From an uncultured Caldilineaceae bacterium (GTDB lineage Bacteria > Chloroflexota > Anaerolineae > Caldilineales > Caldilineaceae), in contig OY282381.1 of assembly GCA_958295915.1 (NCBI GenBank), forward strand, positions 80,722 through 144,721: a stretch of DNA of 64,000 bases. Direction: 5' to 3'. Position numbers and translations under genes: made by a program. Under the pieces are notes generated by a model, which saw only the letters and a list, made by a program, of their open reading frames with translations, was not told the origin of the DNA and made no database searches. How positions within the stretch are numbered: the first letter of the stretch is position 1; each line of letters starts with the position of its first letter. Below, in pieces: positions 35,592-43,092 of the stretch.

Positions 35592-37244
35592 TCAGCCTAC
35601 CAACTGGTCGGCGGTTGGCTCCGCTCAACAGAACCAATGCTCGGTCAGACGCGGCGGCTGCGGAATGTAACCGGACGGAATCGGCCAGTCAGGCGCTGCG
35701 CGACCGGCGCGTCTGTATGCGGTCGCCTCGATACGGCGGAAGACGGCGAAAGGGTTGGCAGTTTCTTCCGCATTGAATGGCGCGCCCGCAACGGCGCCCA
35801 ACTGCTGGGAGGTTGCGCCATCCAAGCCCGCGGTCTCGGCAATCCGCGCCACCTGCTTCTGGAGCGCGTCCATGCGCGCATCCGGGTGCTGCCAGCGATA
35901 GGTGAAATTGGCCGCGTCCAGCGTTCCCCGCCACGCATGCGCGTCAATGCTTTCAAGCAAAGCGCTGTCCGGCGGCGCCAGCATTCGAATCGAAAGTTGC
36001 ACCGCCGGCACATGTGGAATCAGCCCCTGTTCCCGAATCCATCGAAGCAGAAACAGGTAATCATCCAGACTGGTCCAGGGCGTGAACGGCATCCACGTAG
36101 GCTGGACCGCCAGGCCGACTTCCCTCAAAATGACAACCGCCTCTTCCATCTGCCGCCGGTTATGACCTTTTTGCAAACGGGCCAGCACCTGGTCACTGGT
36201 GGATTCAAAAGCCGACACAACAAAGGAAGCGCCACAGGCCACCAGTTCCGGCAGAAGCGCCTGATACTTCAAAATGTGCTCCACTTTTGAGGTAAAATTA
36301 AAACTTATCCGCGGAAAGGCGGCATGGAGAGCCTGGGCCACTTTACGGGCATGCCCCGGCCCATTGAGGAAATCGGGATCGCCGAACGTGATGTGCCGTG
36401 CCCCCGCTTCTACCTGTTGGGCCACATCCGCCAGAACCGTCTCGACCGGCACGACGAAAAAGCGCCCTTTGTAGACCGGTACAACCGGGCAGTGCCGGCA
36501 GGTGTGCAGACAGCCTCGGCTGGCCTCTACATAGCCAGCCAGGTGGGCGACGATGTCTTCTGGAACAGATTCGTCGGCCTCGCCTTCTAGTGGCCGAGAT
36601 CGATCCCCATAGAAATCAACGTCAAGACGCGAAGACGCAGAGCCGCAACGTATATCGGATTCCTTGTCTGCCGACAGGCGGGGCTTTGCGCCATCCAAGC
36701 CAGGCATAGAGGAGGGCGCCGCCACATAATGGGCGTATCTGTCCAAAGGCGGCAAGGTGGATCGATCCGGCAGAGGGAGGGAAAGCCGAGCCAGATGGGG
36801 CGCTGCTTCATGGTGCGGTGTCGTCAGTCCCGGCACATCTGCCGGAGTCATGCCCGCAGCCAAGGCCTGCGCCAAACCGACCAGCACAGGCTCCGCTTCG
36901 CCGGCCATAACAGAGTCAGCAATCCGCCCCCCGCCATTCATCCCCTGCAACAGGTACGCCCGATTGAGCCAAGCATACAATCCAAAAAAGCAGAGATGCG
37001 CATCAGGATGAATGGCCCGTACCTGACGAGCGGCATCGACGCCGATGCGCAGGGCCGTATGCATTGGCACGGCAATGGCGACCAGATCGGCGTTGGCCAC
37101 CTGCTCGGCAGGCAAGGCTTCTACGGCGAGATCCACAGTAGAACTATCCAAACCGGCCGCGCGCAGAGCTGCCAGAGGCCAGGCCAAACTGAGGGGTTGA
37201 TGACCGAGTTCGTAGCAGGATATCAACAATACTGAGAATTTCAT
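35592..37244 (-). CDS. CUAEP-tail radical SAM selenoprotein (B12-binding domain, UGA = Sec540)
   Basis: The frame from ATG 37244 meets UGA at 35627-35625 straight after RLTEHWFC. Continuing through it gives ...HWFC-U-AEP-TADQLVG and a stop at 35594-35592, so C539-Sec540-A-E-P reproduces the tail that names the CUAEP/CCAEP-tail radical SAM family. A SECIS-like hairpin follows the UGA. Residues 1-130 look like a B12-binding domain (VLLISCYELGHQPLSLAWPL). The SAM cluster is C245, C249, C252 (SRGCLHTCRHC), with ITFGDPDFLNG and VVSAFESTSDQVLARLQKGH as further barrel motifs. Residues about 181-230 are a variable insert partly made of a genome repeat. With the UGA read as stop the product would be 539 residues. 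Substrate is unknown. Confidence 0.85.
35595..35612 (-). promoter_or_regulatory. Bacterial SECIS-like hairpin
   Basis: In the mRNA, 12 bases after the in-frame UGA, GCC-G-ACC (35612-35606) pairs with GGU-A-GGC (35601-35595) around an AGUU loop (35605-35602). There are six Watson-Crick pairs and one internal G/A mismatch, with G in the second loop position. The UGA-to-loop distance is 19 bases. Loop guanine and distance fit the known bacterial SECIS consensus. The hairpin ends directly at the true stop codon. Confidence 0.7.
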
Positions 37245-37569
37245 GATAAAGACGATGCCGGCAGGCGACTAAACGACAGTGACCAGAAGCGACAACTGAC
37301 CACTGATCGTGGCGAGAAACCAAAATCATTGGTTAAGTACATAATTCCCAATTATATCCTATCGCCCCAAATTCGGTATTCCCGCCAGTTTACTGTTTGA
37401 GTGCCAATTCATATGATTGCGCTCATACCTCAACCAACCACTGTTTTTTCCCTCTCCTCGCCTGCCAGCTGTTTACACATCCGGCAAGTTTCTGCTATGC
37501 TTATCATTTCCTACCTATCCCACAGGCAGGCGCAAGACCTGCCCCTACGAAGCAGAAAGGATATTCAGA
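37245..37569. other. Divergent intergenic region with repeats
   Basis: The 325 bases between the selenoprotein gene and the oxidoreductase gene carry a heptamer array at about 37265-37315 (CAGTGACCAGAAGCGACAAC, then GACCACTGATCG) and a family C hairpin (CAGGCAGGCGCAAGACCTGC, 37522-37541). Promoters for both genes should lie here, but I could not pick a convincing pair. Confidence 0.45.
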
Positions 37570-38670
37570 ATGGCAGATTCAACTTCTTCGAATGGGCCTG
37601 AAATGACCGACGGACGGCGAACAGACCCTTTCGACGAGCCGGTGCGCGTCGGAATCAGCGGATTAGGCCGCAGCGGCTGGAGCATCCATGCCAACGTACT
37701 GGCCCAAATCAGCGAGAAGTTCAGAGTCACCGCTGTCTGCGACCCCGACGCCAGCCGGCGGGAAGAGGCCATCGAACGCTTCGATTGCCTGGCCTATGCC
37801 ACCATCGATGAGATAATCGCCGACAACGCTGTCGAGCTGATCGTAGTCGCTACCCCTAGCCAATTGCATGTGAACGATGCCACCGCGGCCATGCAGGCCG
37901 GCAAGCACGTCATCGTCGAGAAGCCGATGGCGCCATCGCTGGATGGCGTGGACGAGATGATCGCAGTCGCCGAAAAGACCGGACAGATCCTGACCGTAAA
38001 CCAGAACTATCGCTATCATCCGGATTTTCTGAAGATCAGAGAAATTGTGGATTCCGGCATATTGGGCCGCATCGTGCAGATCCGGATCACCGGCAATGGT
38101 TTCCGGCGGCGCTGGGATTGGCAGACGCTCAAACGTTTCGGAGGCGGCGATCTCAACAACAAAGGCGCGCACTCCATCGATTGGGCAATTCATTTTTTCG
38201 ACGACCCCCACCCAGAGATCTTCTGCCAGATGGAAACAACTCCCCTCTTCGCCGGCGACGCCGAGAGCCACGTGAAGCTGATCATTAAACCTGAAGACGG
38301 GCCACTTATCGATGTGGAAATGACGAATTGCTGCGCCTATCCGCAAGATGCCTGGCTGGTCATGGGGACGCAGGGGACACTCGTAAGCCCCAACCGGCGG
38401 GAAATCCACTGGAAATATTTCGATCCGGCGGAAGCGCCAGCGCTAGAGCTGGACACAGCGCCAACCCCGGACCGGGGTTACAATAGTGAGACCCTCCCAT
38501 GGAAGAAGGAGTCCTTCACGCCGGATTTCAGCTTTCTGAACAGCATGAACGCCTTCTACACCAACATATTCAACAGCATCCGAACAGGCAGCCCGTTAGC
38601 GATTACCGCCGCCAGTGTTCGACGCCAGGTGGAAATTCTGGAACGCTGCCGCGAAATGAGTCCGGTGTAA
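37570..38670 (+). CDS. Gfo/Idh/MocA family oxidoreductase
   Basis: A 366-residue NAD(P)-dependent oxidoreductase of the glucose-fructose oxidoreductase/inositol dehydrogenase type. The Rossmann motif is VGISGLGRSGWSIH, ATPSQLHVNDA follows, and VIVEKPMAPSLDGVDEM carries the EKP motif. NKGAHSIDWAIHFFDD supplies the catalytic Asp/His region of the C-terminal domain. ATG 37570, preceded by AAAGGA, is used instead of upstream in-frame starts that would read through repeats. Substrates in this family are sugars and cyclitols. It converges on the MaoC gene with six bases between. Confidence 0.9.
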   Translation: MADSTSSNGPEMTDGRRTDPFDEPVRVGISGLGRSGWSIHANVLAQISEKFRVTAVCDPDASRREEAIERFDCLAYATIDEIIADNAVELIVVATPSQLHVNDATAAMQAGKHVIVEKPMAPSLDGVDEMIAVAEKTGQILTVNQNYRYHPDFLKIREIVDSGILGRIVQIRITGNGFRRRWDWQTLKRFGGGDLNNKGAHSIDWAIHFFDDPHPEIFCQMETTPLFAGDAESHVKLIIKPEDGPLIDVEMTNCCAYPQDAWLVMGTQGTLVSPNRREIHWKYFDPAEAPALELDTAPTPDRGYNSETLPWKKESFTPDFSFLNSMNAFYTNIFNSIRTGSPLAITAASVRRQVEILERCREMSPV

Positions 38671-38676
38671 CGTTCG

Positions 38677-39114
38677 TTATTGCCTGTTCGCTACCCATTT
38701 GAGGATATGTTGACCCACAGAAACAAGCTCCCCACCCTGATTGACGACACGAATGTCAGCGACAGACCGTCGTCGCTCGCTGTCGATAGCCACAATTTCA
38801 TAATGAACGCTAATCGTATCGCCGAGAAAGACCGGAGCCAGAAATCGAATGCGGTCGTATCCCAAGGAAACCGGCGTCTCTTCCGCGCTGCCACGGGAAT
38901 TGGCAATGGCCATTGTCGATGCAGTGGACATATAGCCGATCAGCAGCGCGCCGTGGGCCATACGACGGCCATAGCTGGAACGCTTCATGTACTCCTCATC
39001 GACATGATTGGGCGATAGGTCGCCGGTAATGCCGGCAAAGAGATACACATCACTTTCACTGACGGTTTTGCTGAATGATACGCTATCACCAACAGCCACG
39101 TAGAAATCGCTCAC
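38677..39114 (-). CDS. MaoC-like (R)-specific enoyl hydratase
   Basis: A 145-residue hot-dog-fold hydratase. The catalytic signature AGITGDLSPNHVDEEY includes D32 and H37, and the RRMAHGALLIGYMS hydratase core follows. Members hydrate trans-2-enoyl-CoA or related acyl thioesters. The ATG at 39114 begins MSDFYVAVGDSVSFSKTV, a normal start for the family. It may be cotranscribed with the oxidoreductase gene upstream on the same strand, 150 bases away. Substrate is unknown. Confidence 0.9.
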   Translation of the reverse strand: MSDFYVAVGDSVSFSKTVSESDVYLFAGITGDLSPNHVDEEYMKRSSYGRRMAHGALLIGYMSTASTMAIANSRGSAEETPVSLGYDRIRFLAPVFLGDTISVHYEIVAIDSERRRSVADIRVVNQGGELVSVGQHILKWVANRQ

Positions 39115-39264
39115 CGGCTCGAATCTCCCGGGTCTCCCTCAGCCGCAGTGGTCAAGTTGCCGTTAGCTGCCTCCGGCCGTCCGGCGCCACGATAGGCGGC
39201 GATGGGCGTAGTGTTGGTAAAAACGCAGTCGATCTCAATGCCTACCGCTTCCAAGGTTTCCAAC

Positions 39265-40320
39265 TCACACCTCTACTAGCCTTTTCTCACGCCCGGAGGC
39301 GAGAACAGCCAGGGTGGCCGCAAGCGTCCGCAGCCCCTCCTCCCCGCTGACGAGCGGCTCTTCAGCACGGCGAATGACCCGGCAGAAGTGAGTCAGTTGC
39401 GCAGCCAGAGGATCCCCATCGGGCGGCGTCCGCAGCTCTCGTTCCAACGGGCGCCGCCAGCCCGCGTGTCCGAAAGCGCCTTCAGCCCGAACAGCGGGAT
39501 AGCGCCACAGCTCCATTTTGGGAAAGGCCAACGAGCCTTCCGTGCCGAAGAAAAAGGCGCAGTTTTCCGCCACATGGGCATAGGAGGGGTTCTCGAACAT
39601 CGTCAGTTCATAGGACCAGGGCGAAGGCGCCGCGTCCGAAAGGAACACCGCCCCCACGGCGCCGCCAGCAAAGTTCAGCGTGATGGCCGCGCTGTCTTCC
39701 ACTACGAAACCACGGATCGCCGAACTCGTGGCCGCAAATACGCTGACGATCTCCCCACAGATGTACCGCAGACTATCGATTTCGTGGATTAAATTGATGA
39801 GCGCCGGCCCGCCGCCGGGGCGGGTGCGCCAGAGAACATCGTAGTAGTCGTCCGGCTTCTTCACAGCCCACAGAATGGAGGCCCCTATCAGTCTACCGAT
39901 GACGCCCCCTGTCACCAGTTCCCAAAGCCGTCTGATGCGAGGATGATAGCGCCGGTGGTGGCCTACGAGCAAGGGCATAGCGGCATCGTTGGCTGTGTCT
40001 ACCAGACGACGTCCCTCCTCCAGTGTGGTCGTGATCGGCTTTTCCACCAGCGGCACAACGCCTCGGCGGATACAGGCCAAGCCCATCTCTTCATGAAGTT
40101 GGGTAGGCGTGGAGACGATTGCCCCGTCCGGCGCGGCCAGATCCAGGGCCTCCGTGTACTCATGGAAGAACGGCGCATCAAATTCCGCAGCCAGCCGGGC
40201 CGTCTGCGAATCCGCATCGCAGACAGCGGCCAGTTCGCAGCATTCGCTGGCGTGAATGTATTCGATGTGCCGGCGGCCCATCGCCCCAGCCCCGATGACG
40301 ACAATGCGCGGTTGGCTCAC
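39265..40320 (-). CDS. Gfo/Idh/MocA family oxidoreductase
   Basis: A second 351-residue member of the family, not closely similar to the one at 37570. The N-terminus IVVIGAGAMGRRHIEYI is the nucleotide-binding loop, STPTQLHEEMGLACIRRG and PLVEKPITTTLEEGRRLV give the EKP motif, and LINLIHEIDSLRYICGEI contains the catalytic His-Asp region. A sigma70-like promoter lies about 160 bases upstream on the minus strand. With the MaoC gene it forms a small minus-strand unit. Confidence 0.9.
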   Translation of the reverse strand: MSQPRIVVIGAGAMGRRHIEYIHASECCELAAVCDADSQTARLAAEFDAPFFHEYTEALDLAAPDGAIVSTPTQLHEEMGLACIRRGVVPLVEKPITTTLEEGRRLVDTANDAAMPLLVGHHRRYHPRIRRLWELVTGGVIGRLIGASILWAVKKPDDYYDVLWRTRPGGGPALINLIHEIDSLRYICGEIVSVFAATSSAIRGFVVEDSAAITLNFAGGAVGAVFLSDAAPSPWSYELTMFENPSYAHVAENCAFFFGTEGSLAFPKMELWRYPAVRAEGAFGHAGWRRPLERELRTPPDGDPLAAQLTHFCRVIRRAEEPLVSGEEGLRTLAATLAVLASGREKRLVEV

Positions 40321-40478
40321 GAATTCACTCCATGGTGGCGACTTTGCCTAACGACATTTTAGCGGATCGACCTCTGCTTTTCCATCAGGATTCTCTGGCT
40401 CATTGGCATCTCGTTGCCCGGGCTTTGCATGGCGCCTTCCGTCTCCTTATCCCTTTCTTTTGCGAATTCATTGCATTC

Positions 40479-40507
40479 AGTATAACAGTGCAAATCCAGT
40501 TCGACAA
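40479..40507 (-). promoter_or_regulatory. Sigma70-like promoter for the minus-strand oxidoreductase
   Basis: On the minus strand TTGTCG (40507-40502) is followed after 17 bases by TATACT (40484-40479). The downstream gene starts at 40320. Confidence 0.5.
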
Positions 40508-40575
40508 GCATTGGGCACGAGATTCGCAGCGACGCCAGCGGCGCGGCGCATGATCGATTGCGCTTGACTGTGCGC

Positions 40576-40605
40576 TTGACTTTTCGGAGGTCGGCGTAGT
40601 AGAAT
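40576..40605 (+). promoter_or_regulatory. Possible sigma70-like promoter for the dioxygenase locus
   Basis: TTGACT at 40576-40581 and TAGAAT at 40600-40605 are separated by 18 bases, about 320 bases upstream of the first gene of the plus-strand catabolic locus. The rest of the 606-base gap (40321-40926) shows no gene; it contains a tRNA T-arm-like fragment near 40651 and a leader repeat at 40888. Confidence 0.35.
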
Positions 40606-40887
40606 ATCCTGCGCTTTCCCGTTTCCATTCTCCCGAAACTTCACTGCGCTGGGAGTTCGAATCCTCCTGGCAGAACGACTGGCACAGATACTGCTCATGT
40701 CATATCCTGCAGGCTCTCCTCAGGCAGATGCCACCGTGGCTGCATATTTTGCCGCATATTTTTGCCGCGCCAATCTTCCCTGACCATATTCGCAGGGAAC
40801 TGGATGCCGCCTGGGTGTCTTATTCCGCGCATTCTGTTGCCTCTCACGCGGCCGGCCCTGGCTGTAGTGACTATATCACGACTCAGA

Positions 40888-40910
40888 CATTGAACCGGCG
40901 GGAATACCGA
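40888..40910 (+). repeat. Leader element (family F), copy 1
   Basis: CATTGAACCGGCGGGAATAC followed by CGA, preceded by ACTCAGA. It ends just before the AAGGAGA ribosome binding site of the PhyH gene at 40927. The same 23 bases recur before the next two genes. Confidence 0.85.
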
Positions 40911-40926
40911 AAAGGAGAACCACCTG

Positions 40927-41724
40927 ATGCAAACCACTGAATCCGCTACAAACCAAACGGGGTACAAAGCCCTGACGCAGAAGCAGGTTGCTCGCTTTTG
41001 GGAAGATGGGTATCTGATCGTCGGCAAAGTGCTCAACGACGACCTGATTGAGCGAATGCGTCGCGAGTACGATGCGGAATTTGCGCTGGCGCGCAGCGGC
41101 GAACGTCCTGTCCGCAACCTTGCTGTTGACGATGACGCGCATGATCATGATGAGGGGGAGCGGCAGGAGATGCTCCAATTTATGCAGATCTCTGAGCACA
41201 ATCTCCACTTCCACAAACTCACCTACCATGAGCGCATCCTCGACATCATTGAAGATCTACTTGGCCCCAATATTCAGCTGTTTCACAACCAGGCGCTGTA
41301 TAAGCCGCCGCATCACGGTGGCCCCATCTTCTGGCATCAGGATAATGCCTACTGGCAATGTCTGCCAGCCAATCTGGTTAGTTGCTGGCTCACTTTGGAC
41401 GACGTGGATTTGCGCAATGGGGCCATGCAGTTCATCCCAGGCTCTCACTTGCGTCCCATGATCCACGATCAGGCCCAGGGTAGCGATGTCCTTCTGGATA
41501 TGGGCAAACAGGTAGATGATTCCCAGACGGTCGTAGCCGACCTGCCAGCCGGCGGCATCACCCTTCACCATTGTCAGACCTTGCATCGCACTGCTCCCAA
41601 CACAACTGACCGTCAACGCCGGGCCTATGCCATTCATTTCATGACACCGGGCACAAAGTCGATGCGCACCGCTGAAACGATCGCTGTCTCGTTCAGCCAT
41701 CCTATGCTGCGCATGCGAGTGTGA
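40927..41724 (+). CDS. Phytanoyl-CoA dioxygenase (PhyH) family protein
   Basis: A 265-residue Fe(II)/2-oxoglutarate dioxygenase. The iron ligands are H137-Q-D139 (IFWHQDNAYW) and H220 (CQTLHRTAP); the Arg expected to bind 2-oxoglutarate is in DRQRRAYAIHFMTPG. NGAMQFIPGSH is a family hallmark. An AAGGAG site precedes the ATG. It starts a nine-gene plus-strand locus with a sugar kinase, peptide-type transporter, second PhyH, amidohydrolase, Rieske and SIS proteins. Its role is probably hydroxylation of an imported compound; the substrate is not known. Confidence 0.91.
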   Translation: MQTTESATNQTGYKALTQKQVARFWEDGYLIVGKVLNDDLIERMRREYDAEFALARSGERPVRNLAVDDDAHDHDEGERQEMLQFMQISEHNLHFHKLTYHERILDIIEDLLGPNIQLFHNQALYKPPHHGGPIFWHQDNAYWQCLPANLVSCWLTLDDVDLRNGAMQFIPGSHLRPMIHDQAQGSDVLLDMGKQVDDSQTVVADLPAGGITLHHCQTLHRTAPNTTDRQRRAYAIHFMTPGTKSMRTAETIAVSFSHPMLRMRV

Positions 41725-41757
41725 GTATGAGCGCAACCCTATAAATCACAACTCAGC

Positions 41758-41780
41758 CATTGAACCGGCGGGAATACCGA
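41758..41780 (+). repeat. Leader element (family F), copy 2
   Basis: The core is identical to copy 1. The match to copy 3 extends about 30 bases upstream (TATGAGCGCAACC, then ATCACAAC). It lies in the 62-base gap before the kinase gene. Confidence 0.85.
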
Positions 41781-41786
41781 AACGGC

Positions 41787-42953
41787 TTGCAGACAACGAT
41801 CGATCTCGAAAAAATCGCTGGCTTTAGCCAGCAGACGTCTCCTAAGTTCCTGGCAGTGGGCAACTGCACATTGGACGATGTTGTCACACCCGATGGACAG
41901 ATCGCGCCCCGGCAGCTTGGCGGCAATGCAGTCTACGCTGCCGCTGGCATGCGTCTGTGGGGCGCCCGCGTTACCCTCGTCAGCGTGGTCGGCGCAGACT
42001 TTCCCAGAGCGTGGCTCGATCGACTGGCTGAAGCCGGCATCGACATTTCAGCCATCTCCCAGATTCCAGAAGCCCATCTGTTGCGCTCGCGCGCATTCTA
42101 CTTTGCGGATGGCCGACGCACCGACCGCATCGACGAAGCACGGGAGATCTTGCCGCCCCATGCCGGCGAGATCATCGACCTCGTCAGTGAGTACACCGAC
42201 ACGGGAAGTCCGCTACATCGCCGGCTGTGGCCCCTCTTCTCCCCGGCCCCCACGCAATGGGCAGAAGTGGCGTCAGATGCGTCTTTCGCCCATCTGGCGC
42301 CGGGTCCGCTGGAACGCAGCCGCGCCAATGCAGCTTTCCTCAAGCAGCTTAGAGGCGAGCGGATCGTGATCAGTTTCGATTGGCCCTGGTGGGACTGGGA
42401 TCAGGAAGCCCAAGTCGATGCAGATCTGCTCCAGAACATCGACTATCTGTTGCCGAGCATTGAAGAATTGACAGCTCATGCGGATGCCGTTCGAAAAACA
42501 TTTCAGGCTTCGCACTATGCGCCGCAGACGCGCGGGGCGCTCAGCCCTCACAGTGTGCGCCTATCCCACCAACAGGGCGAAGCCCAGCATGCGCATGTTT
42601 TTGAGGCCGCCCGACGGCTACTTGCCTTTGGGCCGCGGGGAATCGGGGTGAAGATGGGCGCCCGAGGCATGCGCATGGCCCTGCATGACGAGGAGGATTG
42701 GCATCAGATACCGCCCTATCCCACTCAGGTTGTCGATCCAACCGGAGCCGGCGATGCCTTCTGCGGCGGCTTCTTAGTCGGTCTGTCGCAGACCGGCGAC
42801 CCGATCCAGGCAGCCCTGTACGGCGCGGTTTCGGCCTCATTCATCATCGAAGATTTCGGTGTTCTACATGCTCTGAAGGTTGACCCGCGCGTGGCCCAGT
42901 CAAGGGTGCAGCGGTTGCGAGATCGCCTTTCGGGCCAGAAATCGAAATCTTGA
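41787..42953 (+). CDS. PfkB-family carbohydrate kinase
   Basis: A ribokinase/PfkB-fold protein of about 388 residues. The N-terminal part reads KFLAVGNCTLDDVV, then QLGGNAVYAAAGMRLWGARV, the sugar-binding glycines. The C-terminal signature is VDPTGAGDAFCGGFLVGLS, with the catalytic base in GAGD. The start is uncertain: no ATG is available, TTG 41787 is assumed, and TTG 41760 lies inside the leader repeat and would add nine repeat-encoded residues. The region around residues 230-275 (SHYAPQTRGALSPHSVRLSH) is an unusual insert. It probably phosphorylates a sugar or nucleoside released by the locus. Confidence 0.85.
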   Translation: MQTTIDLEKIAGFSQQTSPKFLAVGNCTLDDVVTPDGQIAPRQLGGNAVYAAAGMRLWGARVTLVSVVGADFPRAWLDRLAEAGIDISAISQIPEAHLLRSRAFYFADGRRTDRIDEAREILPPHAGEIIDLVSEYTDTGSPLHRRLWPLFSPAPTQWAEVASDASFAHLAPGPLERSRANAAFLKQLRGERIVISFDWPWWDWDQEAQVDADLLQNIDYLLPSIEELTAHADAVRKTFQASHYAPQTRGALSPHSVRLSHQQGEAQHAHVFEAARRLLAFGPRGIGVKMGARGMRMALHDEEDWHQIPPYPTQVVDPTGAGDAFCGGFLVGLSQTGDPIQAALYGAVSASFIIEDFGVLHALKVDPRVAQSRVQRLRDRLSGQKSKS

Positions 42954-42977
42954 CAAGGGGCCCTCTATTGATATAAG
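42950..42977 (+). promoter_or_regulatory. Sigma70-like promoter before the ABC binding-protein gene
   Basis: TTGACA (42950-42955) overlaps the stop codon of the kinase gene, and TATAAG (42972-42977) follows after 16 bases. This would give the transporter half of the locus its own transcript starting near 42985. Confidence 0.6.
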
Positions 42978-43054
42978 CTCACCATGACACCTTATCCTCA
43001 AATCCGACTTCAACGCAAAAAGATATGAGCGCAACCATATACATCACAACCGGA

Positions 43055-43077
43055 CATTGAACCGGCGGGAATACCGC
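43055..43077 (+). repeat. Leader element (family F), copy 3
   Basis: CATTGAACCGGCGGGAATAC followed by CGC, just before the AAGGAGG ribosome binding site of the binding-protein gene. It lies downstream of the promoter at 42950-42977 and so would be in the 5' untranslated RNA. Confidence 0.85.
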
Positions 43078-43092
43078 AAGGAGGAAATTCAA

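Noticed and set aside
40651..40677. tRNA-like T-arm (GGGAGTTCGAATCCTCC followed by TGGCAGA)
   Set aside because: The stem has a mismatch and no matching 5' acceptor, D-arm or anticodon arm is found upstream within 80 bases. It could be a decayed 3' tRNA fragment, but nothing nearby looks like an integrated element.
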